From assembly GCA_036260255.1 (NCBI GenBank), contig DATAAF010000079.1, positions 1-22,570 of the forward strand: a stretch of 22,570 nt of DNA, given 5' to 3'. The position numbers and the translations under genes were made by a program. Shown here piece after piece: positions 1 through 10,216 of the stretch (the first letter of the stretch is position 1; each line of letters starts with the position of its first letter). Origin of the DNA: DASZJY01 sp036260255 (lineage in GTDB: Bacteria > Actinomycetota > Acidimicrobiia > Acidimicrobiales > AC-14). The notes under the pieces were generated by a model, which was not told where the DNA came from, did not search any database, and saw only the letters and a list, made by a program, of their open reading frames with translations.

Positions 1-210
1 CGGGACTGGGCGGTCGAGCGCATGCCGGCGATCGACCGGGCCCTGCTGCGCATGGGCGTCTTCGAGCTGCTCCACCGCCCCGACGTCCCCACCGGCGTCG
101 TCCTCTCCGAGGCCGTCGAGCTGGCCGCCCGCTACTCCACCGAGGACTCCGGCCGGTTCGTCAACGGCGTCCTCGCCCGCATCGCCGAGGAGGTCCGCCC
201 GTCGGGCTGA
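1..210 (+). CDS. nusB: Transcription antitermination factor NusB, 3' end only
   Basis: The frame is open from the window edge to TGA at 208-210, so about 69 C-terminal residues are visible and the start lies outside. The residues RDWAVERMPAIDRALLRMGVFELL, then a VVLSEAVELAARYS helix and a RFVNGVLARI tail, match the conserved C-terminal half of NusB. NusB is an all-helical RNA-binding protein that pairs with NusE (ribosomal protein S10) at boxA to keep RNA polymerase elongating through rRNA operons. nusB next to pyrR is a common actinobacterial order. The stop is 13 bases from the stop of the convergent minus-strand gene, with no U-tract terminator between them. Identification is firm; only the N-terminus is missing. 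Confidence 0.93.
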   Translation, partial: RDWAVERMPAIDRALLRMGVFELLHRPDVPTGVVLSEAVELAARYSTEDSGRFVNGVLARIAEEVRPSG

Positions 211-223
211 CCTCTGCCGCCGA

Positions 224-805
224 TCAGGTGAGCAGCTCCAACACTGGGAAGGCGACGGCCAGGGCGATCGCGCCCGCCACCAGGAGCCAGTTCATCCGAT
301 CCTCGCAGACCCGTCGACGGAGCTCACCGGGATGCTCCCAATCCCGACTCCGGAACCCCCCGGGGTACCCACGTTTCCCCTCGACGCCCCACTTCCAGAG
401 CTCGATCGAGTACACGGTCGCTCGTTCCGTGAGGTGGGAGAACCGAAGGGAGGAGAACACCGCAGCGCCGAGGAACAGGTACGCGGCAAACGCCAGGAGG
501 TACGGTGCCCGATCATTGGCCGCGTTCCGAGCCGCGGTGGTGATCGGTCCGGGGCCAACGGTTGCGCCGGTGGCCGCCGGCGCAGCGACCGTCGTCGAAG
601 TCGACGACGAGCTCGACGAAGTCTTGTCGTCGGCGGCGCTGTAGTACGCGGCGAACGACGCCAGGGCGACCGTGATCAGGAAGGACGCCAGCGCCGAGCG
701 GACGCTGCTGTAGTGGAGGATGTAGGCGTTGGCACTCTCGTACTCAAGCTTGAACTGATCCTCCGGCGTCAGGAACACCGCCGCCGGCTCGCGTCCCTGC
801 GGCAC
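224..805 (-). CDS. Hypothetical three-helix membrane protein of unknown function
   Basis: I do not recognise this 193-residue protein. It starts at GTG (805-803). Hydrophobic segments lie near residues 38-56, 100-119 and 173-192 and should be membrane spans. Between the first two is a low-complexity Ser/Thr/Ala linker (about residues 60-95). Between the last two is a charged, aromatic loop with Trp-Lys-Trp and Arg-rich parts. The linker could be extracytoplasmic, but topology is a guess. The gene runs opposite to everything else in the window except the right-edge gene, and separates nusB from pyrR. Its base composition is lower in GC than its neighbours (38 G/C of 60 at 421-480 against 45 of 60 at 20401-20460). 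It has its own leaderless-type -10 box. This suggests later acquisition. Competing plus-strand frames here look like shadows. Confidence 0.65.
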   Translation of the reverse strand: MPQGREPAAVFLTPEDQFKLEYESANAYILHYSSVRSALASFLITVALASFAAYYSAADDKTSSSSSSTSTTVAAPAATGATVGPGPITTAARNAANDRAPYLLAFAAYLFLGAAVFSSLRFSHLTERATVYSIELWKWGVEGKRGYPGGFRSRDWEHPGELRRRVCEDRMNWLLVAGAIALAVAFPVLELLT

Positions 806-811
806 GCAACA

Positions 812-817
812 ACGCTA
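812..817 (-). promoter_or_regulatory. Leaderless-type -10 box for the minus-strand membrane protein
   Basis: Read on the minus strand the hexamer is TAGCGT, fitting TANNNT, and it lies exactly six bases before the GTG at 805. That puts the predicted transcription start on the first base of the start codon, the hallmark of leaderless actinobacterial genes. No good -35 is visible. Confidence 0.5.
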
Positions 818-852
818 TCGACACCATGCCCGGGTTGCCGACGCCGCCGCGC

Positions 853-858
853 TAGGCT
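853..858 (+). promoter_or_regulatory. Candidate -10 box of the pyr operon promoter
   Basis: TAGGCT fits TANNNT and sits in the same GCGC context as the mihF -10 at 9881-9886. It would start transcription near 863-866, just before the PyrR-binding hairpin. I see no convincing -35 at 16-18 bases upstream, so this rests on the -10 and its position only. Confidence 0.4.
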
Positions 859-866
859 CCGTGGTG

Positions 867-898
867 CCGTTAACGCCGGTCCGGTGAGGCCGGCACGG
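867..898 (+). promoter_or_regulatory. PyrR-binding hairpin (pyr leader)
   Basis: The RNA folds as CCGU 867-870 with ACGG 895-898, a 5' internal bulge at 871-874, then GCCGG 875-879 with CCGGC 890-894, then UC 880-881 facing GG 888-889, closing a hexaloop CGGUGA at 882-887. Known PyrR-binding loops carry a CNGNGA hexaloop flanked by UC and GG, above a stem interrupted by a 5' bulge. All of these are present. In Bacillus, PyrR loaded with UMP binds such a loop and promotes termination; in mycobacteria it blocks translation. The location just upstream of pyrR gives strong independent support. Confidence 0.8.
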
Positions 899-912
899 AC
901 CGAGGAGCCGGG

Positions 913-1500
913 TTGGCCGAACGAGAGCGCGCTGCGACGCCCCCGCACGGGGGCGTTTTTCTCGCCCGCTCGCAGGTCATGACCGCCGACGACATGCGGC
1001 GGGCCCTCACCCGCATCGCCCACGAGGTGGTGGAGCGCAACCACGGCCTCGACGGCGTGGTGGTGGTCGGGCTGCAGACGGGCGGGGTCAAGCTGGCCGT
1101 GCGCCTGGCCGAGGCGCTGGCCCGGGTGGAGGGCGTCGAGGTCCCAGTGGGCACCCTCGACGTGGCCCTCTACCGCGACGACATCGGGTTGCGCCCGGTG
1201 ATGCCCGAGGCCGTCACCGACATCCCCTTCGACCTGACCGGCAAGGTCGTCGTCCTGGTCGACGACGTCCTCTTCACCGGGCGAACCGTGCGGGCCGCCC
1301 TCGACGCCCTCAACGACTACGGGCGTCCCCGGGCCGTGCAGCTGGCGGTCATGGTCGACCGGGGCCACCGGGAGCTGCCCATCCGGCCCGATTACGTGGG
1401 CAAGAACCTTCCCACCGGCCGGGACGAGATGGTCGACGTCCGCGACGACGGCGTCGACCTCGGCGTCGTCGTCCCGCCGGCGAGGACAGGGACACCATGA
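913..1500 (+). CDS. pyrR: Bifunctional pyr operon regulator / uracil phosphoribosyltransferase PyrR
   Basis: PyrR is an RNA-binding regulator of pyrimidine genes with a phosphoribosyltransferase fold. The PRPP loop is VVVLVDDVLFTGRTV (residues 112-126), with LYRDD near 86-90 and DRGHRELPIRPDYVGKN near 149-164. The stretch RRALTRIAHE (29-38) is identical to the Bacillus segment containing RNA-contacting Thr and His. The usual TRG of the preceding loop is TGG here (Gly57). Start choice: TTG 913 has GAGGAG at 902-907, whereas in-frame ATG 979 has only a weak AGG, and residues just before that Met align with the first strand of other PyrR proteins. No standard start lies between them. The drawback is that TTG 913 places the terminator at 937-960 inside the coding region. 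The stop overlaps pyrB as ATGA. Confidence 0.93.
   Translation: MAERERAATPPHGGVFLARSQVMTADDMRRALTRIAHEVVERNHGLDGVVVVGLQTGGVKLAVRLAEALARVEGVEVPVGTLDVALYRDDIGLRPVMPEAVTDIPFDLTGKVVVLVDDVLFTGRTVRAALDALNDYGRPRAVQLAVMVDRGHRELPIRPDYVGKNLPTGRDEMVDVRDDGVDLGVVVPPARTGTP
937..960 (+). terminator. Intrinsic terminator/attenuator in the pyr leader
   Basis: A perfect 8-bp stem (ACGCCCCC 937-944, GGGGGCGT 949-956) with a four-base GCAC loop is followed by T residues through 960. It is the only stem plus T-tract of this quality that I see in the window. It lies 38 bases after the PyrR hairpin, as expected for a PyrR-controlled attenuator. It also falls inside the reading frame that begins at TTG 913. I could not identify a convincing antiterminator that would compete with it. 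Confidence 0.8.
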
Positions 1501-2417
1501 GCCGCCACCTCCTCTCGGTGGCCGACCTGGGCCTCGACGGCGTGGAGGAGGTCATGGCCCTCACCGACTCGTTCGTCGAGGTCAGCGGGCGGGCCATCCC
1601 CAAGGTCCCCACGCTCCGGGGGCGCACGATCGTGTCCCTGTTCTACGAGGACTCCACCCGCACCCGGCTCTCCTTCGAGGCGGCGGCCAAGCGCCTGTCC
1701 GCCGACACCATGAACTTCTCGGTGGCCAACTCCTCGGTGAAGAAGGGCGAGTCCATCCGCGACACGGTCCAGACCATCGACGCCATGGGGGTCGACGCCC
1801 TCGTCGTCCGCCACTCCTCGGCGGGCGTGCCGTGGCAGGTCGCCTCGTGGGTCGACGCCTCGGTGATCAACGCGGGCGACGGTTGGCACGAGCACCCCAC
1901 CCAGGCCCTGCTCGACTGCTACACCATCCGCAGCCGCACCGGGACGCTCGACGGCCTGCGGATCGCGGTGGTGGGCGACGTCAAGCACTCGCGGGTGGCC
2001 CGCTCCAACGTGTGGGCGTTCACCATGCTCGGCGCCGAGGTCACCCTCGTCGCCCCTCCCACCCTCCTCCCGCCCAGCCTCGACGGCTGGCCCGTCTCGG
2101 TGAGCCACGACCTCGACGCCGTTCTCCCCAAGTGCGACGTCGTCTACCTGCTGCGAATGCAGTCCGAGCGGCAGACCGAGGCGCTCCTGCCGTCGCTGCG
2201 GGAGTACACGGCGCGCTACGGCCTCACCCGGTCGCGGGCCGACCTGCTCCCCGACGACGCCCTGGTCATGCACCCGGGGCCCATGAACCGGGGCGTCGAG
2301 ATCGCCGCCGACGTGGCCGAGCTGCCGTGCTCGCTCATCACCCGCCAGGTGGCCAACGGCGTGGCCGTCCGCATGGCCGTGCTCTTCCTGCTGCTGGGGG
2401 CCCTTCCCCGTGAGTGA
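1497..2417 (+). CDS. pyrB: Aspartate carbamoyltransferase catalytic subunit
   Basis: This enzyme joins carbamoyl phosphate and L-aspartate to give N-carbamoyl-aspartate, the first committed pyrimidine step, in the cytoplasm. The 306 residues match the family length. Carbamoyl-phosphate motif STRTR is at 53-57, the SVKKGES loop near 80-86 supplies the catalytic Lys, HPTQ is at 133-136, the aspartate-domain VGDVKHSRVARSN near 159-171, and HPGPMNRG at 259-266. No PyrI regulatory subunit is encoded nearby, so control probably comes from PyrR. ATG 1497 overlaps the pyrR stop by four bases; the 3' end overlaps pyrC by eight, implying coupled translation. Confidence 0.97.
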   Translation: MSRHLLSVADLGLDGVEEVMALTDSFVEVSGRAIPKVPTLRGRTIVSLFYEDSTRTRLSFEAAAKRLSADTMNFSVANSSVKKGESIRDTVQTIDAMGVDALVVRHSSAGVPWQVASWVDASVINAGDGWHEHPTQALLDCYTIRSRTGTLDGLRIAVVGDVKHSRVARSNVWAFTMLGAEVTLVAPPTLLPPSLDGWPVSVSHDLDAVLPKCDVVYLLRMQSERQTEALLPSLREYTARYGLTRSRADLLPDDALVMHPGPMNRGVEIAADVAELPCSLITRQVANGVAVRMAVLFLLLGALPRE

Positions 2418-3708
2418 GCGCACCCTGGTCATCCGCGGCGGACAGGTTGTCGACGCCACCGGCTCGCGCCTTGCCGACGTGCTGGTGGTCGACGGGCGGG
2501 TGGCGGTGGTAGGGGACGACGTCGCCGCCCCGGCCGGCACCCGGGTGCTCGACGCCCGGGGCTGCGTGGTCGCGCCGGGCCTGGTCGACCTCCACACCCA
2601 CCTCCGCCAGCCCGGCAAGGAGGAGGCGGAGACCGTCGAGACCGGCGCCCGCGCCGCCGCCCTGGGCGGGTTCACCGCCGTCGTGGCCATGCCCAACACC
2701 GACCCGCCGCTGGACTGCGCCGGCGCCGTCCGGGAGGTCCTCGACCTGGGCACCAGCGCTCCCTGCGACGTCCGGGTCGGCGGCGCCATCACCAAGGGCC
2801 GCCGCGGCCAGGCGCTGGCGCCGCTCGCCGAGATGGCCGACCTCGGCGTGCGCCTGTTCTCCGACGACGGCTCGGGGGTGCAGGACGCCCGCCTCATGCG
2901 CCGGGCCCTCGAGTACGCCTCCGCCCTTGGGGTCACCCTCGCCCAGCACTGCGAGGACCTCGACCTGGCCGCCGGCGGCCACATGCACGAAGGCGAGTGG
3001 TCGAGCCGCCTGGGCATCCCGGGGATCCCGGCCGAGGCCGAGGAGCTCATGGTCGGCCGGGACATCGCCCTGGCCCGCCTCACCGCGCGCCTCGGCGCCC
3101 GCGTCCACTTCCAGCACCTCTCCACCGCGGGCTCCGTCGCCCTGGTGCGGGCCGCCCGGGCCGAGGGCCTTCCTGTCACCGCCGAGGCCGCCCCGCACCA
3201 CTTCACCCTCACCGACGCGGCGGTGGCCTCCTACGACCCCGTGTTCAAGGTGAACCCGCCGCTGCGGCCGCAGCCCGACGTCGACGCGGTGAAGGCGGGG
3301 CTGGCCGACGGCACCCTCGACGCGGTGGCCACCGACCACGCCCCCCACGCCCCCGAGGACAAGGAGCTGCCGTTCGACCAGGCTCCTCCCGGGATGCTCG
3401 GCCTGCAGACCGCCCTGGCCCTCGCCCTCGACGAGCTCGACCTGCCGATCCAGGACGTCCTCGCCCTGCTGTCGTGGCGGCCCGCCCGCATCGCGGGGCT
3501 GGACGGCACCCACGGAGGGCCGGTGGCCGAGGGACGGCCGGCCAACCTGTGCGTGATCGACCCCGCGGCCGCGTGGGTGGTCGAGCCCGAGCGGCTGGCC
3601 AGCCGCAGCCGCAACACGCCCTACGCCGGCCGCAAGCTCAACGGCCAGGTCCGCCATACCGTCCTCGCCGGCGAGCCGGTGGTGGTCGACGGGGTGGCGC
3701 AGCGGTGA
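2410..3708 (+). CDS. pyrC: Dihydroorotase, class I
   Basis: Dihydroorotase cyclises N-carbamoyl-aspartate to dihydroorotate. The 432-residue protein is an amidohydrolase with metal-binding HTH (His62, His64) followed by LRQPG, the substrate motif MPNTDPP at 94-100, the SDDG segment at 151-154, His180 in AQHCED, His236 in HFQHLSTAG and ATDHAPH at 307-313. Length and the LHTHLRQPG signature place it in class I (Bacillus and Thermus type), not the shorter E. coli form. GTG 2410 lies inside the end of pyrB with an eight-base overlap, and homology begins almost at once (TLVIRGGQVVDATG). It looks complete and active. Confidence 0.96.
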   Translation: MSERTLVIRGGQVVDATGSRLADVLVVDGRVAVVGDDVAAPAGTRVLDARGCVVAPGLVDLHTHLRQPGKEEAETVETGARAAALGGFTAVVAMPNTDPPLDCAGAVREVLDLGTSAPCDVRVGGAITKGRRGQALAPLAEMADLGVRLFSDDGSGVQDARLMRRALEYASALGVTLAQHCEDLDLAAGGHMHEGEWSSRLGIPGIPAEAEELMVGRDIALARLTARLGARVHFQHLSTAGSVALVRAARAEGLPVTAEAAPHHFTLTDAAVASYDPVFKVNPPLRPQPDVDAVKAGLADGTLDAVATDHAPHAPEDKELPFDQAPPGMLGLQTALALALDELDLPIQDVLALLSWRPARIAGLDGTHGGPVAEGRPANLCVIDPAAAWVVEPERLASRSRNTPYAGRKLNGQVRHTVLAGEPVVVDGVAQR

Positions 3709-3771
3709 CCGATGGGACGCCCGCAGGGCTTGTTCCGTCGGAGCAGGGCAGCGCGTCGGAGGCGCACCATG

Positions 3772-3803
3772 CCTTCGGGGGGGATCCGGGGGGCCGAGCC
3801 CCC
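3772..3803 (+). repeat. G-rich hairpin repeat, copy 1 (before carA)
   Basis: The segment begins TTCGGGGGG and ends in a hairpin with seven paired bases, GGGGGGC facing GCCCCCC over a CGA loop. A related copy at 11181-11212 shares roughly three quarters of its bases, including the TTCGGGGGG head and the GAGCCCCCC tail. In the downstream gene's frame both copies encode FGG-x-x-GGRAPR. Both sit just before a GTG that begins the conserved part of the gene. There is no T-tract, so it is not a classical terminator. I know of no named family for it. Confidence 0.55.
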
Positions 3804-3824
3804 CGGAGGAGAGAGGCGAAGCTG

Positions 3825-4882
3825 GTGCTGGCCGACGGCACCGTCTTCGAGGGGCAGGCCGCCGGCGCCGAGCCGCCCGGCGGCGTCGCCACCGGCGAGG
3901 TCGTCTTCAACACCGTCCTCAGCGGCTACCAGGAGGTGCTCACCGACCCGTCCTACGCCGGGCAGGTGATCGCCTTCACCTACCCCCACATCGGCAACTA
4001 CGGCGTCGCCCCCGAGGACGCCGAGAGCCGCCGGCCCCACTGCCGAGGCGTCATCGTGCGGGACCTGGCCCGGCGGCCGTCGAGCTGGCGGGCCAGCGGC
4101 GACGTGGAGACGTGGCTCGTGCGCCACGGCGTGCCCGCCCTGACCGGCGTGGACACGCGCCGTCTCACCCGCCACATCCGTGAGTCGGGGGCCATGCCCT
4201 GTGCCTTCGGCACGGCCGACGAGGCGACGCTGAAGGCGGCCGCCCAGGAGGAGCCGGGCACCGAGGGCATCGACCTGGTGGCCACCGTCACCGCCGCCGA
4301 GCCGTGGTCGGCGGGGCAGGGACCGCTGCGGGTGGTCGCCTACGACTTCGGCATCAAGACGAGCATCCTGCGGCTCCTGGGCGAGATCGCCACCGTCGAG
4401 GTCGTCCCCGCTTCGACGCCGGCGGACGAGGTGCTGGTCCGCCACCCCGACGGCGTCTTCCTCTCCAACGGCCCCGGCGACCCCGCCGCCGTCGGGTACG
4501 CCAGCGACGCCATCGCCGAGCTCCTCGGGGAAGTGCCCGTCTTCGGCATCTGCCTCGGCCACCAGCTTCTCGCCACCGCCTTGGGCGGCAAGACCCACAA
4601 GCTGGCGTTCGGCCACCACGGCGGCAACCACCCGGTGCGACGGGTGGCCACCGGTGCCATCGAGATCACCAGCCAGAACCACAACTACGCGGTCACCGAG
4701 AGCACCGTGCCCAACACCGACGTGACCCACGTCAACCTCAACGACGGCGTGATCGAGGGCCTGCGCTGCCACGACGTGCCCGCCTTCAGCGTCCAGTACC
4801 ACCCCGAGGCCGGCCCCGGCCCCCACGACGCCAGGTACCTGTTCGCCGAGTTCCGCACGCTCATGGAAGAGGCCCGTCGCTG

Positions 4883-4883
<1 letters not shown>
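3825..4883 (+). CDS. carA: Carbamoyl-phosphate synthase, small (glutaminase) subunit
   Basis: CarA hydrolyses glutamine and passes ammonia to CarB for carbamoyl phosphate synthesis. The N-terminal CPSase domain starts LADGTVFEGQAAGA and includes GEVVFNTVLSGYQEVLTDPSYAGQ. The C-terminal class I glutaminase carries Cys243 (FGICLGHQ), His326 and Glu328 (QYHPEAGPGPHD), spaced as in E. coli, plus FGHHGGNHPV. GTG 3825 gives 352 residues and follows an AGGAGAGAGG ribosome-binding stretch. An alternative GTG at 3705 overlaps the pyrC stop (GTGA) and gives 392 residues, but its extra 40 include the hairpin-repeat peptide and look unconserved. The E. coli protein has 382 residues. The stop overlaps carB as TGATG. 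Confidence 0.96.
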
Positions 4884-8214
<3,331 letters not shown>

Positions 8215-8218
<4 letters not shown>

Positions 8219-9168
8219 GCACCGTCGACCTGGGCACCGCCGTCGGCTCGGTACGGCTGCCCAACCCGGTGATGACCGCGTCGGGCACCGCCGGGCACGG
8301 GGCCGAGCTGGCCGCCTACGTCGACCTGTCGCGGCTCGGAGCGGTCGTCGTGAAGTCGCTGTCGGCCGAGCCGTGGGGGGGCAACCCGCCTCCCCGCCTG
8401 CACCCCACCGACGGCGGCATGCTCAACAGCGTCGGCCTGCAGAACCCGGGCGTGGAGAGGTGGCTGGAGCAGGAGCTGCCGGCGCTCCTGGCCACCGGCG
8501 CCCGGGTGGTGGCCAGCATCTGGGGGACGAGTCCGGGCGCCTACGAGAAGGCGGCCGCCCTGGTCGACGAGGCGCCGCCCCAGGTGGTGGCGGTCGAGGT
8601 CAACCTCAGCTGCCCGAACCTGGAGGGAGGGAGGCACGTGTTCGCCCACTCCCGTTCGGCGACGGCCGAGGCGGTGGCGGCGGCCGGGGCGTGCGGGCGC
8701 CCCCGCTGGGCCAAGCTCAGCGCGGACGTCGCCGACCTGACCGAGATCGCCGACGGGGCGTTGTCCGCCGGCGCCGACGCGCTCACGCTGGTGAACACGT
8801 TGCGGGCGCTGGCCATCGATCCGGCGACGCGCCGCTACCGGCTGGGCGCCGGTGGCGGCGGGCTCTCGGGACCGGCCATCCGCCCGGTGGCGGTGCGAGC
8901 GGTGCACGAGTGCCGCAAGGCGTTCCCCTCCGCCGCCATCGTGGGCGTGGGCGGCGTCGCCGGCGGGGAGCACGCGGTGGAGATGCTGTTGGCCGGAGCA
9001 GACGCCGTCCAGGTGGGGACGGCCACCTTCGCCGACCCGCGGGCGCCCCAACGCGTGCTCGACGAGCTGTCGCGCTGGTGCGCCCGCCATGATGTGGGGC
9101 GGGTGAGCGACCTGGTTGGGGCGGCCCGGCCCTACGACGAGGATGGTGTGATCGATGGAGGTCCGTGA
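8215..9168 (+). CDS. pyrD: Dihydroorotate dehydrogenase, class 1B catalytic subunit
   Basis: PyrD oxidises dihydroorotate to orotate using FMN. The 317-residue TIM barrel has VVKSLS with Lys47, the substrate segment LNSVGLQNPG, catalytic-loop NLSCPN with Cys133, AKLS with Lys167, the GGGLSGPAIRPVA stretch and the FMN phosphate site VGVGGVAGGEHAVEMLLAGADAVQVG. Catalytic Cys rather than Ser, lack of a membrane-targeting N-terminus, and the GGLSGPAI and GVGG motifs point to class 1B, which normally pairs with the iron-sulfur flavoprotein PyrK. No pyrK is in the window. GTG 8215 overlaps the carB stop as GTGA; the 3' end overlaps pyrF by 14 bases. Confidence 0.94.
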
Positions 9169-9844
9169 CCGCCTGGCCCTGGCCCTCGACGTGGACGACC
9201 TGGTGGTCGCCCTGCGCCTGGCCAAACGGCTGCGGCCCTGGTTCGGCGTGGCCAAGGTCGGCCTCGAGCTGTTCACCGCCGCCGGGCCCGACGCGGTGGC
9301 GTCGTTGCTCAACGGCGGCTACAAGGTCATGCTCGACCTCAAGCTGCACGACATCCCGACGACCGTCCGCAAGTCGGCGCGCGTCATTGGTGCCTTCGGC
9401 GTCAGCTACCTGACCCTCCACGCCCACGGCGGGGCGGTGATGCTGCGGGCGGGCGTCGACGGCCTGCTGGAGGGGGCGCAGTCGGCGGGGGCGCCCGTCC
9501 CCATGGCCGTCGCCGTGACCATCCTCACGAGCGACAAGGACGCCCCGCCGCACATCCTGGGCAACCGGGTGGCGACGGCGGTGGAGGCGGGATGCGGCGG
9601 CCTGGTGTGCGCGGCGGTCGACGTGCGGGAGGCCAAGGAGCTGGCGCCCCGCATGGTGACGATCGTCCCGGGTATCCGCATGGCCGCGGGGAGCCGCCAC
9701 GACCAGGTACGGGTGTCCACGCCCGAGCACGCCCTGGCGGCGGGCGCCGACCTGTTGGTGGTGGGCCGGGCGGTCACCGAGGCACCCGACCCGGAGGCGG
9801 CGGCGACCCACCTGACTAAGACCCTGGAAGAAGCTGGCGCTTAG
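9155..9844 (+). CDS. pyrF: Orotidine 5'-phosphate decarboxylase
   Basis: PyrF decarboxylates OMP to UMP, the last step of the pathway. It has 229 residues with the active-site array Lys34 (VAKVGLELF) and DLKLHDIPTT, in which Asp61, Lys63 and Asp66 form the conserved charged network. VPGIRM and GADLLVVGRAVTEAPDP near the C-terminus bind phosphate. Length and the DxKxxDIPxT pattern fit the short, type 1 family of E. coli and Bacillus rather than the longer mycobacterial type. The ATG lies inside the end of pyrD, so translation is likely coupled. pyrE, the preceding step, is not in the window. This is the last gene of the pyr unit. Confidence 0.96.
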   Translation: MEVRDRLALALDVDDLVVALRLAKRLRPWFGVAKVGLELFTAAGPDAVASLLNGGYKVMLDLKLHDIPTTVRKSARVIGAFGVSYLTLHAHGGAVMLRAGVDGLLEGAQSAGAPVPMAVAVTILTSDKDAPPHILGNRVATAVEAGCGGLVCAAVDVREAKELAPRMVTIVPGIRMAAGSRHDQVRVSTPEHALAAGADLLVVGRAVTEAPDPEAAATHLTKTLEEAGA

Positions 9845-9880
9845 CCCGGGGCGGCCCGGCCGGCCCGGCACGCGGCGCGC

Positions 9881-9886
9881 TAGGGT
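9881..9886 (+). promoter_or_regulatory. Leaderless-type -10 box for mihF
   Basis: TAGGGT fits TANNNT and ends six bases before ATG 9893, so transcription should begin on the A of the start codon. The 48-base gap between pyrF and mihF has no ribosome-binding site, which agrees with a leaderless message. No clear -35 is visible in the GC-rich upstream sequence. Confidence 0.6.
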
Positions 9887-9892
9887 GCCGCC

Positions 9893-10216
9893 ATGCCCCT
9901 GCCCCCCGAGCTCTCGCCCGACGCACGTCAGGCCGCCCTCGCCAAGGCCGCCGACGCCCGCCGCCAGCGCGCCGAGCTGAAGGAGAAGCTCAAGATGGGC
10001 TCGGTCTCGCTCCCCGAGCTCCTCGCTCAGGCCGACGGTGACGAAGTCATCGGGAAGATGAAGGTCGTCGCCGTGCTCGAGTCCCTCCCCGGCGTCGGCA
10101 AGGTGCGCGCCCGCCGCCTCATGGACGAGCTGAAGATCGCCGAGTCGCGACGCGTGCGCGGCCTCGGCGCCCAACAACGGGAAGCGCTGCTCAAGCAGTT
10201 CCCCAACACGATCTGA
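9893..10216 (+). CDS. mihF: Actinobacterial integration host factor (mIHF)
   Basis: mIHF is a small DNA-binding nucleoid protein first found as a host factor for mycobacteriophage L5 integration. The 107 residues match the family throughout: an N-terminal basic helix (ARQAALAKAADARRQRAELKEKLK) and a helix-two-turn-helix DNA-binding fold including DEVIGKMKVVAVLESLPGVGKVRARRLMDELKIAESRRVRGLGAQQREALL. It is unrelated in sequence to the E. coli IHF subunits. It is a strong lineage marker for Actinobacteria, and the mihF-gmk-rpoZ order supports the call. ATG 9893 has a -10 box six bases upstream and no ribosome-binding site, indicating leaderless translation. The stop overlaps the probable CTG start of gmk. 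Confidence 0.94.
   Translation: MPLPPELSPDARQAALAKAADARRQRAELKEKLKMGSVSLPELLAQADGDEVIGKMKVVAVLESLPGVGKVRARRLMDELKIAESRRVRGLGAQQREALLKQFPNTI

Noticed and set aside
864..887. Short frame GTG-CCG-TTA-ACG-CCG-GTC-CGG-TGA starting five bases after the pyr -10 box, a possible leaderless leader peptide
   Set aside because: Seven codons can occur by chance, it overlaps the PyrR hairpin, and no regulatory codon run is visible. Kept only as a possibility.
228..982. Plus-strand frames opposite the minus-strand membrane protein
   Set aside because: They lack any recognisable feature, while the minus-strand frame has three clean hydrophobic segments and a promoter-like box at its start.
4304..4882. Upstream extension of the carB open frame through carA
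   Set aside because: The translated extension is Arg/Pro-rich shadow sequence; carB homology begins at ATG 4883 and carA is real in the other frame.
9845..9892. Terminator after pyrF
   Set aside because: The gap is GC-rich with short CCGG palindromes but has no clean stem followed by T residues.
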